Assembly (NCBI RefSeq): GCF_019649055.1
Contig: NW_026570236.1
Coordinates: 1,488,001 to 1,552,000, forward strand
DNA length: 64,000 nt
DNA from: Paramacrobiotus metropolitanus
Lineage: Eukaryota > Tardigrada > Eutardigrada > Parachela > Macrobiotidae
Reading direction: 5' to 3'
In this document: positions 13,204 to 24,469 of the stretch, piece by piece
How positions within the stretch are numbered: position 1 is the first letter of the stretch
How the letters are laid out: the number at the start of each line of letters is the position of its first letter
The notes under the pieces: model-generated
The model's input: only the letters and a program-made list of their open reading frames with translations
What the model was told of the DNA's origin: nothing
Databases searched by the model: none
Position numbers and translations under genes: made by a program

Positions 13204-14202
13204 ATGGATGCAGTTGATTACATTATCTTACCAGACAGCGATTTTAATACAACGTTACACAATCGCACCGTCCCAGCGGTCACTTCCGAAAAAACTAGAC
13301 TTCTTTTGCTAGCCATTACTGGAATATCAGCTGTCATGGCGATCACCTTTAACAGCGCCATGTTTGTTGTGTTTTGCGTTAATCGCCATCTGTGGACGCC
13401 ATTCGATGTGTATTTTGTTAGTCTGCTGCTTTCCAACCTTTGCAAAATAATTAAGAGTCCTTTTGGGATGCTACGGGAAGTGCAGCCAAGCTTGTGGATT
13501 GGGATATCCGGCTGTATTATCTTCGTCGATGCAGTGTTTGTGTTTAATGCAATCCAAATGACCACCCATGCCTTCATCGCACTGAACCGAATCTGGGCTC
13601 TTACTGCACCCATGTCCTTTCGCAACTTCCACACATTTAGGTCGGCATATGCTATCATGGGCTCATTATGGCTGCTAGCGCATGGGGTTTTCGTTCCCTG
13701 TGCCTTCGTTTACGTTATCATCCGCCAGCCACATACTATCGAACGGTGCTTTATAAGTAACGATGACCTTTTAACTGCTTATATTCTTGAGATTATTAAC
13801 AAGTTTCTTGTGTGCATTTGTTCTATTATTTCGATGTTATCCGTGCCGGTCATCATTTGGAAACGTAATGTACTAGCTGCGGTAAAGAAAGAACTGGCAA
13901 ATGGACCGCCATCCCACAATGCGAAGAGACGACCGCGCAGTCAGCACGCGACGTCTGAACGACAGACATCTGTCTTGCTGTTACTATTTGCTGTCACTGC
14001 TTTGCTTTGTTGGGGACCGTTGGTCAGTTTTGCTGTTATTCGGAGGCCGACGATCTACTATAATCCGTTCGTTCAGAAATTTGTTTCTGCTATCTATGAC
14101 TGCCACGCGGTATTCGATCCCATTTTGCTGCTGTTAGCGTTACCGGTCTGGAGACAAAAAGCGCGTAGGTTGTTTTGTGTGTGGCCGGTACACAAGAGAT
14201 AA
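13204..14202 (+). CDS. Rhodopsin-like GPCR, type A, intact and intronless
   Basis: Complete 332-residue seven-helix receptor in one exon; ligand unknown. The ATG at 13204 is the first Met, and NTT and NRT sequons follow within 20 residues. Helix 1 spans about residues 33-57 and helix 2 contains FDVYFVSLLLSNLCK. Helix 3 ends in ALNRIWALTAPMSFR, replacing the D/ERY box. A Cys at about residue 101 (SGC) and one at ERCFIS could form the helix-3 to loop-2 disulphide. Helix 6 has CWGP and helix 7 has DPILLLLALP in place of NPxxY. Loop 3 is basic (KRRPRSQH). The frameshifted copy at 2500-3494 and the fragment at 27848-28207 are its paralogues. Absence of introns suggests either retrotransposition or old intron loss. 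Assignment to class A is by helix pattern, and the function is inferred. Confidence 0.88.
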   Translation: MDAVDYIILPDSDFNTTLHNRTVPAVTSEKTRLLLLAITGISAVMAITFNSAMFVVFCVNRHLWTPFDVYFVSLLLSNLCKIIKSPFGMLREVQPSLWIGISGCIIFVDAVFVFNAIQMTTHAFIALNRIWALTAPMSFRNFHTFRSAYAIMGSLWLLAHGVFVPCAFVYVIIRQPHTIERCFISNDDLLTAYILEIINKFLVCICSIISMLSVPVIIWKRNVLAAVKKELANGPPSHNAKRRPRSQHATSERQTSVLLLLFAVTALLCWGPLVSFAVIRRPTIYYNPFVQKFVSAIYDCHAVFDPILLLLALPVWRQKARRLFCVWPVHKR

Positions 14203-14976
14203 TTCGCGAATCATACTAAAATTCAAGAAGGCATCATATTTGCTATTCGTCCCGAGGTAACTGCTTTTATGCTTAATTGCAATAATTTCTGTTTATCGCA
14301 AACTGAACTGTTCTGACGATTTTCCGATGTTGCAAAAACGGCAATGTATGGCATTGTAGGATTGCGTACTCGTCGAAGCCCAGAAAGGGCTAAAGTGTGG
14401 AGCAAGGACAATCGATTTGTCTCTGTGCATTGTTTAATGAACCGACATTAATTGCGAAATCCATTTGTATATATCATGAAATGCATGCACTGCACAAACA
14501 CTGTTAACTTGCTAACGTTGTTCAAAGTATGAGATCATAGAGGTAGATCCTACAAGCCAACTGCTGCGTGTACTTCCGGGAAAGTAACAACATGCAATAA
14601 ACAGAAAAACGGGAGCGGCCTAAACACGAATTTGCTAGTAATGCAGATGCTACAAAGAGAAGCAGAGATTAGCTTTGTCGATTATCCAAGGAAAAGACTT
14701 TCTCGCACGAGAAGATGCGAAAAAGGAAGTACAGAAGAAGCATGTGCTGATCATTGCTCATTGCATATTTCGCCGCATGTGTTCACAACCAAATAAAATT
14801 AATTTTATTGAATGTCAAAGTTCGCCGTGTCACTCCGGCTTTGAGGTCAGGTTTTTGCAGTTCAATCGTTTTATCGCTGCAGTCGGTGCAAATTCGCAGC
14901 ACTTTTTAGATCGAAAACTAGAAGTTAGAAAAAACGAAACAGACTTTGCCAAAGCTTTTCCGTCTCTTGGAAAAAA
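14203..14976. other. Intergenic, no gene recognised
   Basis: Between the intact type A receptor and a ruined type B receptor. I see no frame worth calling. The last 50 bases resemble the upstream flank of the other type B receptors. Confidence 0.5.
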
Positions 14977-15529
14977 ATGGCGCATAATAACACTACCGAT
15001 AGCAATGCGACCCTATCCACTGGACAGATGGCTTATCACCGCATACAACATCTATCTCATAAACATTATGCTGTCGAGCTTGTCCACCTGGATCGTATGA
15101 AGTGCCTCGTGCTAGAATATGATCGCCCGAAAATTCCATCCTGACCACGGAATGTTCTGGTGCTCCACGGGCGTTCTAAGCGAATGGATCATCGCTCCAA
15201 CCGCCGGGTCGGCGAATATTTCAATGGCTCTTACTCAAACGTGGGCAGTGACTTTTCCTCTGTCGTACCGTGCTTAGCACAAAAAATGGGTGGCAAATAA
15301 CTGGTCGCCTTCTTTTGCACGCTTTAACAGTTTTAACCCTTCTGCAGCATTTTACTTTGACCTTCATGTCACAGGCGGGCATCGCCGGTTGTTGTGGGCT
15401 CTTACCCAAGTTGATGGTGGCGATAAGGTTAGCCTCCATGGCTAGTCTGACCATCATCTTTGGATCGCTGCCGTATGTGCTCATCATGAGACGCGTAAAG
15501 CACAGGCGCACTCAAGCCGCAACAGGTGA
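14977..15529 (+). pseudogene. Type B GPCR exon 1, deleted and frameshifted
   Basis: Relic of the type B receptor seen intact at 28887. The N-terminus MAHNNTTDSNATLSTGQMA matches its glycosylated start. About 30 codons covering helix 1 are then deleted. The alignment resumes at LITAYNIYLINIMLS near 15035. A stop follows WIV, and several further stops and indels interrupt the rest, although the DNA still aligns through WAVTFPLSYR, IIFGSLPYVLIMRR and the exon 1 end TCAAGCCGCAACAG|GTGAA at 15529. The helix-3 box has decayed to ALTQTWAV. No exon 2 (ARQ/ARH start) is found downstream. Non-functional. Confidence 0.8.
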
Positions 15530-17029
15530 ATCAAACTGTTTATTCATTGTGCCGATGTGCACAAATTTTATTCCAACTGGTTTTAGCTTGTCATGTAAAC
15601 TGTCGCACAAGTTTAAGATTTGCTTCGAGTAGGTTCATAATGATAAAGCTGCCGGATATCCTCGCGCGACTTTTCATTTTTGCGTCTGTTATCATTGGCC
15701 TCGCAGGAATTCTTAATTGTTTTCATTTGTGAACGTCAAAGGATTTTAAAAATCGACCGAAAAGACTATGAACTCAAAACACTTCGCCCGCTAAATCACC
15801 TATTCGTACACGGTCACACCAATATGAACGCACGGCATCGTGGATTTGGTCATTTTGGTGCCTCTTTGAGTATTGAGGATCAAACGTTGCTATATCCGTG
15901 TGAACTGTGTATCTTTCACCGTGGAGGACAGATCCGTGTGGGCATTCTACTGCTGATGTGAAGGTGTAGTACTTGCCTGCCGATTCGCCCAGCTACATGC
16001 AACTGCAAGTATCAGTTCGGCCGCGCTTTGCAGAAACCTTCAGAGGTAGTATAAAGATGGCAATGGGCGGCTGAAGTCCAGAACCGGTTACCTCAACACG
16101 GCTGGAACTCTCAGCTACTGTAAACTTGAAGGTCCAGTCGCCCGTATTGTATTATCGACCGGAACGCAGCGAAAGTCTTCTAACCCAGCCATAACGCAAA
16201 ACTGGATGTCTGTTTGTTACGGAAGTGCACCGGTGACGTCATCCTGGTTATCCAGTATGAGGTCACCTGTCTGAGCTGTCTCTACACAAAATTCCAGTTG
16301 TGTGGATGTCTGACTGTTAAGAAAGTACACTTATCATCATACGAGGCTATCCTGTATGATGGATCTATAATCTGAGTGTGGTCCAAGTCCGAGCTCGAGC
16401 GCGGGCCTTTCCAGTTTGGCTGAATTGCACTGAACGTAGCTGAACAGCGCGGGCCTTTCCAGTTTGGCTGAATTGCACTAAACGTAGCTGAACGTAATTT
16501 ACATACTTCTCAGCTACGGTCCGGTCTGCCAATGCGCACCAAGTGCGTTTTTCTTTTTCTAGTATACATTCTTATCAGCTACGGTCCAATACGCCAATGC
16601 ACACCAAGTGCATTTTTCTAGCTACAGTGCTGGCTGAAGACTACCCTGGCTCGGCGAACTGTAGCTTGCTGCAAGGACAATAAATTGTCACTTAATGTGC
16701 TTGTTATTACGCTGTTTAATACGCCGGCACTAATTGCGAAGCATGACATGAATGCATACGCTTCGTAACGCAGAGATGTTGTGCAGGGTATGAATAGGTA
16801 GATCATATGGGGCAATTGTTTTCGCGAAACGTAATTCCTGAAGAATATACAGTGATAAGAAAGCGGGAGCGGTCTGATCATGAATCTGTTAAGTGGAGCA
16901 AGTAATGCGGATGTTGACAAGAGGTCGAAACCAATTTTTGTCAATCATCCAAGGAAAATGCAACTTCGCACGAGTAGAGGCAATAATATTTGTAGGAAGT
17001 GTAGAATAAAACCTGAAAACACTGTATTA
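15530..17029. other. Repeat-rich spacer
   Basis: No gene recognised. From about 15950 to 16620 the sequence is unlike its surroundings in composition and carries two short direct duplications. A transposon at 17030 bounds it on the right. Confidence 0.5.
16399..16618. repeat. Two adjacent direct duplications
   Basis: A 48-bp unit beginning GCGCGGGCCTTTCC is repeated head to tail at 16399-16446 and 16447-16494 with about two differences. Next to it, a unit of about 44 bp beginning TCAGCTACGGTCC occurs at 16510 and again at 16575, roughly 90% identical. Both units share the GCTACG/GTAGC theme, so they may be the remnant of a larger transposon end. Confidence 0.75.
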
Positions 17030-18245
17030 GTAGCGCTCACCATTGAAGAATCTCGAGATTTTCAACGGACAAGAATCAATGACTAAAAAACTGCGATAAG
17101 GATAACCGTTGTGACTGGCCCATTTTTTGGTGATGCATGATTCTTGCCGTTTGTGATCACACCCACAATCTCGACAATACGCGTCCTCAATCACATCTGG
17201 CTTTCTTATCTCCGGTCTGGTTTTGTTTTGACCAGGATTATGATTCATAACATTCCGAACCGATCTGCTTTTTAACTGGTCGAAGGAAAGGTACGGCAAG
17301 CTTTACAAATACCCGCGTGAACAGCTCCGTTTTGCAAATACGGATCACGGCATCAGGCAGCAAGCATGAAAACAACAGTCTACTACGCACATACACATAC
17401 AGTACATATATAAGCGTCTAAATGAGCAATTAAAAACTAACCTGTTATCAGACCATTAGGTAATTTATCTACTTACGTTAATTATAATTACAGTTTACAC
17501 TGCGCTAATTAATTCATAAATATACTGTGCCATGTCGGCTGACATCGGTAAACGTTTCCAGTTTCATTCAGCGCCACAAAATGAACTGACACTTAATTAG
17601 CAACTGATCTGCTTAATTAGTTAATCGATCTGCTTAATTAATTAATTTTTGACAAAGGCGAAATCTTCTTCGCGAAAAATATCCCAGCGGCACATTCTTT
17701 AGAAAAGCGGTGCAAAACTCAAAATTCTTGAAGTATCATTTCCTGTTATTTCTCATTCCTTATCCCTTCGCTGCTCTCCGAGTCTCCGGTGCCGCTCATG
17801 CAAATCGTCTTACGATAAATGCATTTTACCGGTGATGCGTGATTAGTAAGCGTAGCATTCAAACATCTTTCGCATAAGTCCATCGGTATGTGTTGTTATT
17901 GGTTATTGCTTATCTCGTTGGACTTCGAACCAAAAAAATTGTTAAAGCAATACCAGGCTGGGAATGATAAAGCTGGATATGCTTGAGGTCTGCTAATATC
18001 GCGAATCAAATCGAATCTACTCCCGAGTAGATATTTCAGCCAAATCTCGATAATCCACGTACAATCCTAATACAAGCGCAACATGAACAACCACATTTAT
18101 CGGCACGTCTCACGATAAGCAGCCACATGAAAATGCATGAAACATGAATTACGTGCAGCTATTAAAAAGTTTTTTCGTGTGTCAGAGATTATTGTTTGGT
18201 TATAATCTCGCAGATCTACAGCCGTGTTTGATGGTGAGCGCTAAT
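17030..18245. mobile_element. DNA transposon, long copy, non-autonomous
   Basis: A 1,216-bp unit bounded by inverted termini GTAGCGCTCACCAT (left) and ATGGTGAGCGCTAAT (right), flanked on both sides by ATTA, a likely target-site duplication. It has no transposase frame, so it looks non-autonomous. The interior is AT-rich, including a TTAATTAATTA stretch near 17,600-17,650. A shorter copy in opposite orientation sits at 20893-21275 and matches both ends of this element, which confirms the boundaries independently. The superfamily cannot be named from the ends alone. Confidence 0.85.
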
Positions 18246-18394
18246 ATTACTACTTACAAGAAACCGCTGCGGCTTCGCCTCCGCGTTTCTTGTGATCCCG
18301 CGGCCGCTTTGAAATCATTCCACTTACAGTAATTCGTTAGTAAATTCACTAAATGCCTTAGCCGTTATTGTAGAACATCTTGGGCAAGGAGTCT

Positions 18395-19187
18395 AGCTCG
18401 GTCACTCACTCACCTAACGATTTTGTTCACTTTGGCGATTTATTGCTCGGTCATTACTCACCTAGATATTTTGTTCACTGGAGAGCGGTGGTAGCTCGGT
18501 CACTCACTCATCTAACAATTTTGTTCACTGGACAGCGGTGGTAGCTCGGTCACTCACTCATCTAACAATTTTGTTCACGGAACAGCGGTGGTAGCTCGGT
18601 CACTCACTCACCTAACGATTTTGTTCACTTCGGCGATTTATTGCTCGGTCATTACTCATCTAGATATTTTGTTCACTGGAGAGCGGTGGTAGCTCGGTCA
18701 CTCATTCATCTAGCAATTTTGTTCACTGGACAGTGGTGGTAGCTCGGTCACTCATTCATCTAACAATTTTGTTCACTGGACGGCGGTGGTAGCTCGGTCA
18801 CTTACTTATCTAGCAATTTTGTTCACTGGACAGTGGTGGTAGCTCGGTCACTCATACATCTAGCAATTTTGTTCACGGGACAGTGGTGGTAGCTCGGTCA
18901 CTCATTCATCTAACAATTTTGTTCACTGGACAGCGGTGGTAGCTCGGTCACTCATTCATCTAACAATTTGGTTCACTGGACGGCGGTGGTAGCTCGGTCA
19001 CTTACTTATCTAGCAATTTTGTTCACTGGACAGTGGTGGTAGCTCGGTCACTCATTCATCTAGCAATTTGTTCACTGGACAGTGGTGGTAGCTCGGTCAC
19101 TCATTCATCTAGCAATTTTGTTCACTGGACAGTGGTGGTAGACTGGTAGCAGGGTTACTCACTGCCCTAGCAGTTTTGTTCACTGGG
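18395..19187. repeat. 50-bp minisatellite, about 16 units
   Basis: Tandem array of a unit of about 50 bp reading AGCTCGGTCACTC, then a CATC/TAG segment, then AATTTTGTTCACTGGACAG and TGGTGGT. Units differ by a few substitutions. Two variant units near 18445 and 18643 read TTGCTCGGTCATTACTC and share the same changes, which indicates a two-unit higher-order duplication. The array fades out at about 19140-19187, where a last unit reads GACTGGTAGCAGGGTTACTC. No open frame runs through it, and it is not a CRISPR because there are no unique spacers. Confidence 0.92.
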
Positions 19188-19325
19188 TTTTGTTTCGTCG
19201 AAACCTGGGCTAATTCAAACTTTGGAAATCGAATTTTTTTAGGCATTTTAACACTGAACATTTGAACAGCAATCAGGCGATTAGAATTCAGCATGTTTGC
19301 AAATAAAATGACACACATTTATTAT

Positions 19326-19885
19326 AGTACATACAATGTACGACAAAAAGAGGTTGAACCGATCAGTCGGTCCGCGGTTCAAAATAACCTCGCAACGACA
19401 CGCCACCACTAAAACTTGGACGCTTACTCACTACTTTCAGACGCTCGCGCTCCGTGAATATCAAAGTGCAGCTATACTAGTTGCATATCAAAGGTGTAGA
19501 AAAAATTTTAAACTTTTGATACTAAACCTGTGGCTGTTTATGGCGAACAGCAAATTCTAGCCATTTTGCTTTCGTAGGCACAGCATAGGATCTGTGCGCA
19601 TAACCGTTTGGCTTGCAATCAATGCTTAAGTCTATGAGAAAGCAAAATGGTTAGAATTTGTGCTGTTCGCCATAAACACACAGGTTTAGTATCAAAAGTT
19701 TAAAATTTTTTCACACCTTTGATATGCAACCAGCATAGCTGCACTTTGATATTCACGGAGCGCGAGCGTCTGAAAGTATTGAGTAGGCGTCCAAGTTTTA
19801 GTGGTGGCGTGTCGTTGCGAGGTTATTTTGAACCGCGGACCGACTGATCGGTTCAACCTCTTTTTGTCGTACATTGTACTAAATA
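19326..19885. mobile_element. Foldback element 1, about 250-bp arms
   Basis: Long inverted repeat. The left arm (about 19326-19578) and right arm (about 19636-19885) are roughly 95% identical around a loop of about 60 bp. Each arm begins AGTACxxxCAATGTACGAC. The same 60-codon frame (MYDKKRLNRSVGPRFK) is therefore readable inward from both ends; I treat these frames as by-products of the repeat. The structure fits a foldback or MITE-like element, or a recent inverted duplication. It abuts the minisatellite. Confidence 0.85.
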
Positions 19886-20892
19886 CTTTTATTAAATGTT
19901 CTAAGCAACTGGCACTGCTGTTATTCTCAAGGTCACCTTGAAAGCTTTACCGAAGTCAGTTCGTCCCACCGATGCCGAAACCGGCATCGGTGGGACGGGT
20001 TTAAATAATTTTTTTTAAGAAATAAAATGCATGTGACACAGTTTCTGAACATGCTGAATCTAATGGCGTTTTCAGTTTTTTTTATTAGGTTCTGGTTTTT
20101 CCGATCTCGATGCATCAGTTTTTTTTGTAGTTATAATATAGATCTTATTCCTTGATAGGTCGAATTTTCGATGCATGTGGGGTTACACATAAAACCAATT
20201 GTATTAAATGCCAAGGTTCGCTGTGTTACTCCTTGGTTCGGTTAGGATACCTTGATGGTTTCGTTCACCCTTTTGATTGCTGGATTCATCGCGGATTCGG
20301 GTACATTGTAAACCTAACATGGTAAAAAATACAAACACAAGTTGCTGAAAATCTTCCATCTCTTGAAAAAGAATGAGACACAGTAATACTACTGGTGGCA
20401 GTTTTACCGAATCCGCTGGTGAAATGGCATTGGTATATGTTGGAGCGTTTGCGTCGTTCTTTGAAATCTTCAGCGAGATCATGATTGTCTCCGTGTTTCT
20501 ATCAACTAAGAGACTTATTACCGCATATAACATCTATCTTATTAACATTATGCTGTCCAGCCTATCCACCTGGATATTTCGGGGTGCCTCGTGCTGGAAC
20601 ACAATTGCCAACGGATTTCAGGCTGAGAGTGGCGTGTCTTGATGCGCCATAGACGTTCTAAACGAATGGATTATCGGTCCAGCAGCCGGGGCGGCGCACA
20701 TCCCACTGTCTCTTAATCGGATGTGGGCCGTGACTTTTCCTTTGTCATATCGTACGTACCACAATAAATGGGTGGCAATAGCTGGCTGTCTCCTTTTGCA
20801 TACCATAACCTTAGTAACTCGCCTCCCGCATTTTATTTTGAGTTTATTGTCCCATGCCGGCGCCAACGGCCACTGCGGGCTACGAATCATTA

Positions 20893-21275
20893 GTAGCGCT
20901 CACCATCAAACAGGGCTGTAGATCTGCGAGATTATAACCAAAACAATAATCTCTGACACATGAAAAAAATTTCCAATAGCTGCACGTAATTCATGATTCA
21001 TGCATTTTCATGTGGCAGCTTATCGTGAGACGTGCCGATAATTGTGGTAGCTGATGTTGCGCTGGTGTTGAATTGTATGTGGATTATCGAGATTTGGCTG
21101 AAACATCTACTCAAGAGTAGATATTTTGATTCGCGATATTGTCGAGATGTGCACAGACGGCAAAAATCATGCATCACCGAAAAACAGGCCAGTCACAAAG
21201 GTTATCCTTATCGCAGTTTTTTAGTCACAGATTCTTGGCCGTTGAAAATCTGATTCTTCAATGGTGAGCGCTAAC
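20893..21275. mobile_element. DNA transposon, short copy inside the GPCR
   Basis: A 383-bp internally deleted relative of the element at 17030-18245, in opposite orientation. Termini are GTAGCGCTCACCAT and ATGGTGAGCGCTAAC, with ATTA on both sides. Removing the insert and one ATTA restores the receptor reading frame across the site, which gives an empty-site reconstruction from the paralogues. The interior matches the two ends of the long copy and lacks about 830 bp of its middle. Confidence 0.9.
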
Positions 21276-21464
21276 ATTATCTTGCCAAAGCTGCTGGTAG
21301 CGATAAGAATGGTATCTATGGCTAGTCTGGTTATCATCTTCGGGTCGCTGCCGTTCGTGCTGATCATGAGACGACTAAAGCATAGACGGAACCAAGCCAC
21401 GACAGGTGAAATTTGACTTCCAATCTTTGTGCAACGATATACTCTTTTACCAATTGATGCTATG

Positions 21465-21560
21465 ACATAGTATCTGTATATCAGCATATTCCTATCTGTA
21501 TATCAGTATCTGTATATGTATCTGTATATATATCTGTATATGTATCTGTACAGTATCTGT
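21465..21560. repeat. ATCTGTAT-type short tandem repeat
   Basis: Imperfect repeats of TATCTGTATATC and TATCTGTATATG lie in what was the single intron of the ruined type B receptor. Simple repeat with no coding meaning. Confidence 0.8.
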
Positions 21561-21760
21561 CTATCAGCTATATTGATTCCTACACAGGATGTTTGACGTT
21601 GTTTTGCCACTTTTCATGGTTGCATCTGGCGTGTTTTCAGCTCGGCAGACCGTACCCCGATCGCTGTCAATTAGTGCCACCAAGGTCTACATTTTCTCCA
21701 CCATTGTCGTTTTCGTCCTATGGCTGCCAATTCCTGTAGCCATCATATTATTTCCATCAT

Positions 21761-22534
21761 GGCCATTACTTTTTACCTATCCATCCGATTTTTTTTCTGG
21801 TTACAGATTCGGAATCTGTTCGCTTTTATCTATATTTTGGTGTAAAGATTTGCCAAAAAGTGCTCCGGATATTTACGTTTGTGCCTTACGGCTTACAGAA
21901 CAGTAGTACACCAGTGAATTTCCACCCCATGCAGCTATACATTGAACTGTGCGCTCCGAATTTGAGTTCTTTTGTTAGGAATCTCTTATCGAAGGCCTCA
22001 TAAGCAAAAAGACTAATGAAGGGCACTAATTTGGAGTATAAACCAAAGTGGGTCTTCGAGTTCGAGGTCGCTGGCTCTCCAAATTTTTCAAGAGTTTAAA
22101 ATATTTTTTCGATAAATTTCGAAGCAGTGCCTTGATCTCGAAAGACTACCAAATTTTATGGCGTGAAATTCAGCTGGGATAAAGCAAAAACGGTTGGCGA
22201 CCTCCAAGTCTCCGCGACCTCGAACTCGGGAACCCACTTTAATTTATATTTGTAATTTGTCCCCTTCATAAATTTTCCCTCTAATTCGGCTTAGATAATG
22301 GGGTCTTTACAAAAAAAATCGAAATTCAGAGCGAAAAGCTCAATATACAGCTGCATGGGGTGGAAGTTTACTGGTTTACTACTGTTCTGTAAGGCACAAA
22401 TGTAAATTTTTCCCCGGGCAAAATGTCCCGAGCACTTTTTGGCAAATCTTTGCGCCAAAATATAGATAAAAACGAGCAGATTCCGAATCTGTAACCAGAA
22501 AAAAAATCGGATGGATAGGTAAAAAGTAATGGCC
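21761..22534. mobile_element. Foldback element 2 in GPCR exon 2
   Basis: Imperfect inverted repeat with termini GGCCATTACTTTTTACC (left) and its complement at the right end (22518-22534). The arms reach about 300 bp and diverge inward, with several small indels. The right arm is the source of the minus-strand open frame seen from 22291. It interrupts the receptor directly after the FPSW codons. No clear target duplication is visible. It is unrelated in sequence to foldback element 1. Confidence 0.8.
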
Positions 22535-23084
22535 GTTGCCGGTCTCAAAAAATACCATAATCCGCCCCTGGAACTTAAATAAAGAAAGGCGCTTTTGTCT
22601 ATAGTACTAATGGTATTTCTTTGTATACTCATACCGGTATCGGTTGAGTTGCTCGCTCTCCCTGTGCTTTTACTTATGAATGGATATTGTGCCATGATAA
22701 AGTAACATATAATATCACAATAACAAAGTGACGCATTAATGTAACAGAAATGGTAAGAAACAAGTCATAATAAAGTGTGCGCTGCTTTGAATTCGTCAAA
22801 GTAAACAATGTAATCGTACACTTATAAGTATAAGGGGTTGACAGTTGCTTAGCCAAACACTCCCTGTACTGAAGTCCCTCCCTGTTCTTGGCAACCCTTG
22901 TTACCGTCAGCCAGCAGGTGTTTACGTTGTGGCTAAACATGGCGCTTATGTACCGCGCCCGCTTTAACCATATGTACGAGCAACTGTCAACCCCTTTATT
23001 TCAGCTATAGCATTATTATACATGGGGCTCGTCGTGTGACCTTTATACAAAACGAGACACTGCATAGTTCAGTCTCGCGGTCTC
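22535..23084. other. Spacer, no gene recognised
   Basis: No homologue of receptor exon 2 resumes after the foldback element, so the 3' part of the gene is lost. No coding frame is supported. Confidence 0.5.
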
Positions 23085-23545
23085 GGCGGCCACCTTATCG
23101 TCTTGGAGATGAACATTTTTGCCTGTGTTCCTGCAGCTTTACTCTCTGTTTATCCGCAATGATTCCCTAGTCACGGCCATCACATCGCCCACTACTGATT
23201 CTGGACGACGGAAAACCGGCGAGTTAACTCGGTACGCTTCTACGTTAGACTATCGTTTCTCGTAATCGTTGTGTCGGTACGACACACGGGACGACTGACT
23301 GCCAGAGAATTAACGGCTGAAGACGAGGAAGACGATGATTAAGTTTTTTTAGACGAGAGTTCCTGCTTGTGAGTGATTTCGACTACTTTAAGAATGGAAC
23401 ATGGATCTGCGCTCCATGCTCTTGCCGTGGGGTTTGGCTTTGGAATCTTTCCATTTTTTGCTACAGGGTAGTATGAGCATGAGCGATAAAGGGAGCGGAT
23501 AAAACCGTATGACAGCGAATCAAATTAGCCTTGTCTACAACCACA
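23085..23545 (-). pseudogene. Decayed fragment of the BTB gene 3' end, copy 1
   Basis: The DNA aligns with the last exon of the BTB gene and its upstream intron (about 31410-31890). Shared landmarks in the same order include TCTTGGAGATGA, ATCCGCAATGA, a GACGAGGAAGACGATGATT stretch, GAGTTCCTGCTTGTGAGTGATTTC, GCGCTCCATGCTCTTGCCG, GGGTAGTATG and TAGCCTTGTCTA. Many indels and stops break the frame. It lies about 1.3 kb downstream of a type B receptor relic, the same spacing as the real BTB gene from the receptor at 28887. Confidence 0.75.
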
Positions 23546-24469
23546 AGGATAGCGACATACAGGCAACAGCGTACAAATATGCTGCTTGTTGAATTCCAAC
23601 GTTCCGTCCCAGGTCAGAGTAAGATATGCAATTAAGAACCATTGAAATTGGAAGCATATGGGCTATATACTGTACGTAGATAGCATCAGTTACTCGAGCA
23701 GTTATCCAGTCACACCGATACAGAAGTAGAAGAGCATACCATTTGCAAAACACGCGGCTTTCCCCACAAACGTTGACTCTATTACTCACAGCAGAAAGGT
23801 CGACTACACAACGTAATTTACCAGCTATTCGTGCACGGTGGAAAGCGTAATCAAATTGTTTTTAATTGAAAAGAAAAGAAAAGAAAATGAAAATGTACAA
23901 CTGCCATCTGGGTTAGTTAACCAGAACATGAACCCCGGCAATGGCGGAGCAGCGACCTTTAGTTATTGTCTTACTGCCAACGATATTGACACTATGATAC
24001 TACGGTGGAGCTGCGCAGGCGAATTGTTGCAACGCTCATTTTACAGGAAAATTACTTTCTCAGTCCTCATCTCCGGAATTGTAGCAACATTGAACTGCAG
24101 TGGCGTAATCATTCCGGGAAGTTTAGCGGCTAATGTAGATGCTGACAATTAAAAGATCGAATTTGATTTTGCGGCTTCTCTCTACGGGGGAAACTCATTA
24201 CTCGGTTTCACATGAGTAAGCGCTGCAACCGGAAGTACAGAAAGTATCTGCCTCTGCTCTACAATATGTTGCTCATCCGTTGCATTTTCGCGCTTTTTGA
24301 ACGGTATCACTCGATCGACAATTCTATATTAATGTTCGCTGCGAAATCTCGATGAACTTGTTAGATTTTCGCTACTTAAGCCTCTTATTTTAAGAATTAT
24401 AAAACCCAGAAAGTGTAAAAAATATCGGAAATAGGTTCCTAAAGCCTTTCAATTGTCTCCAGATAAGAA
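23546..24469. other. Spacer upstream of type B GPCR
   Basis: A 104-codon plus-strand frame at 23838-24152 starts with ATG (MESVIKLFLIEKKRK), but it has no recognisable domain, splice context or paralogue in the window. I leave it uncalled. Confidence 0.4.

Larger units (their letters stand above)
20373..21760 (+). pseudogene. Type B GPCR killed by stop, transposon and foldback
   Basis: Relic of the type B receptor. Exon 1 starts at 20373 (MRHSNTTGG), is open through helix 2, and then has TGA where its paralogues have the Trp of GMFWCAMD (about 20640). Reading continues in frame, with LNRMWAVTFPLSYRTYH intact, to 20892. There a 383-bp transposon splits the codons for the NxLPKL segment. Exon 1 resumes at 21276 and ends at ACGACAG|GTGAA (21405). 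Exon 2 starts at 21641 after TTTTCAG with CTCGGCAG, as in the intact genes, and breaks off at FPSW where foldback element 2 begins (21761). Three independent lesions show long non-function, yet the reading frame is otherwise well kept, so inactivation is not ancient. Confidence 0.88.

Noticed and set aside
18395-19187. CRISPR array
   Set aside because: Units are directly adjacent with no unique spacers, and the genome is eukaryotic.
19336-19874. Two matching 60-74 codon ORFs facing each other
   Set aside because: They are the two arms of an inverted repeat read from both sides, with no splice sites or domain.
22291-22695. 134-codon minus-strand ORF
   Set aside because: Lies mainly in the right arm of foldback element 2.
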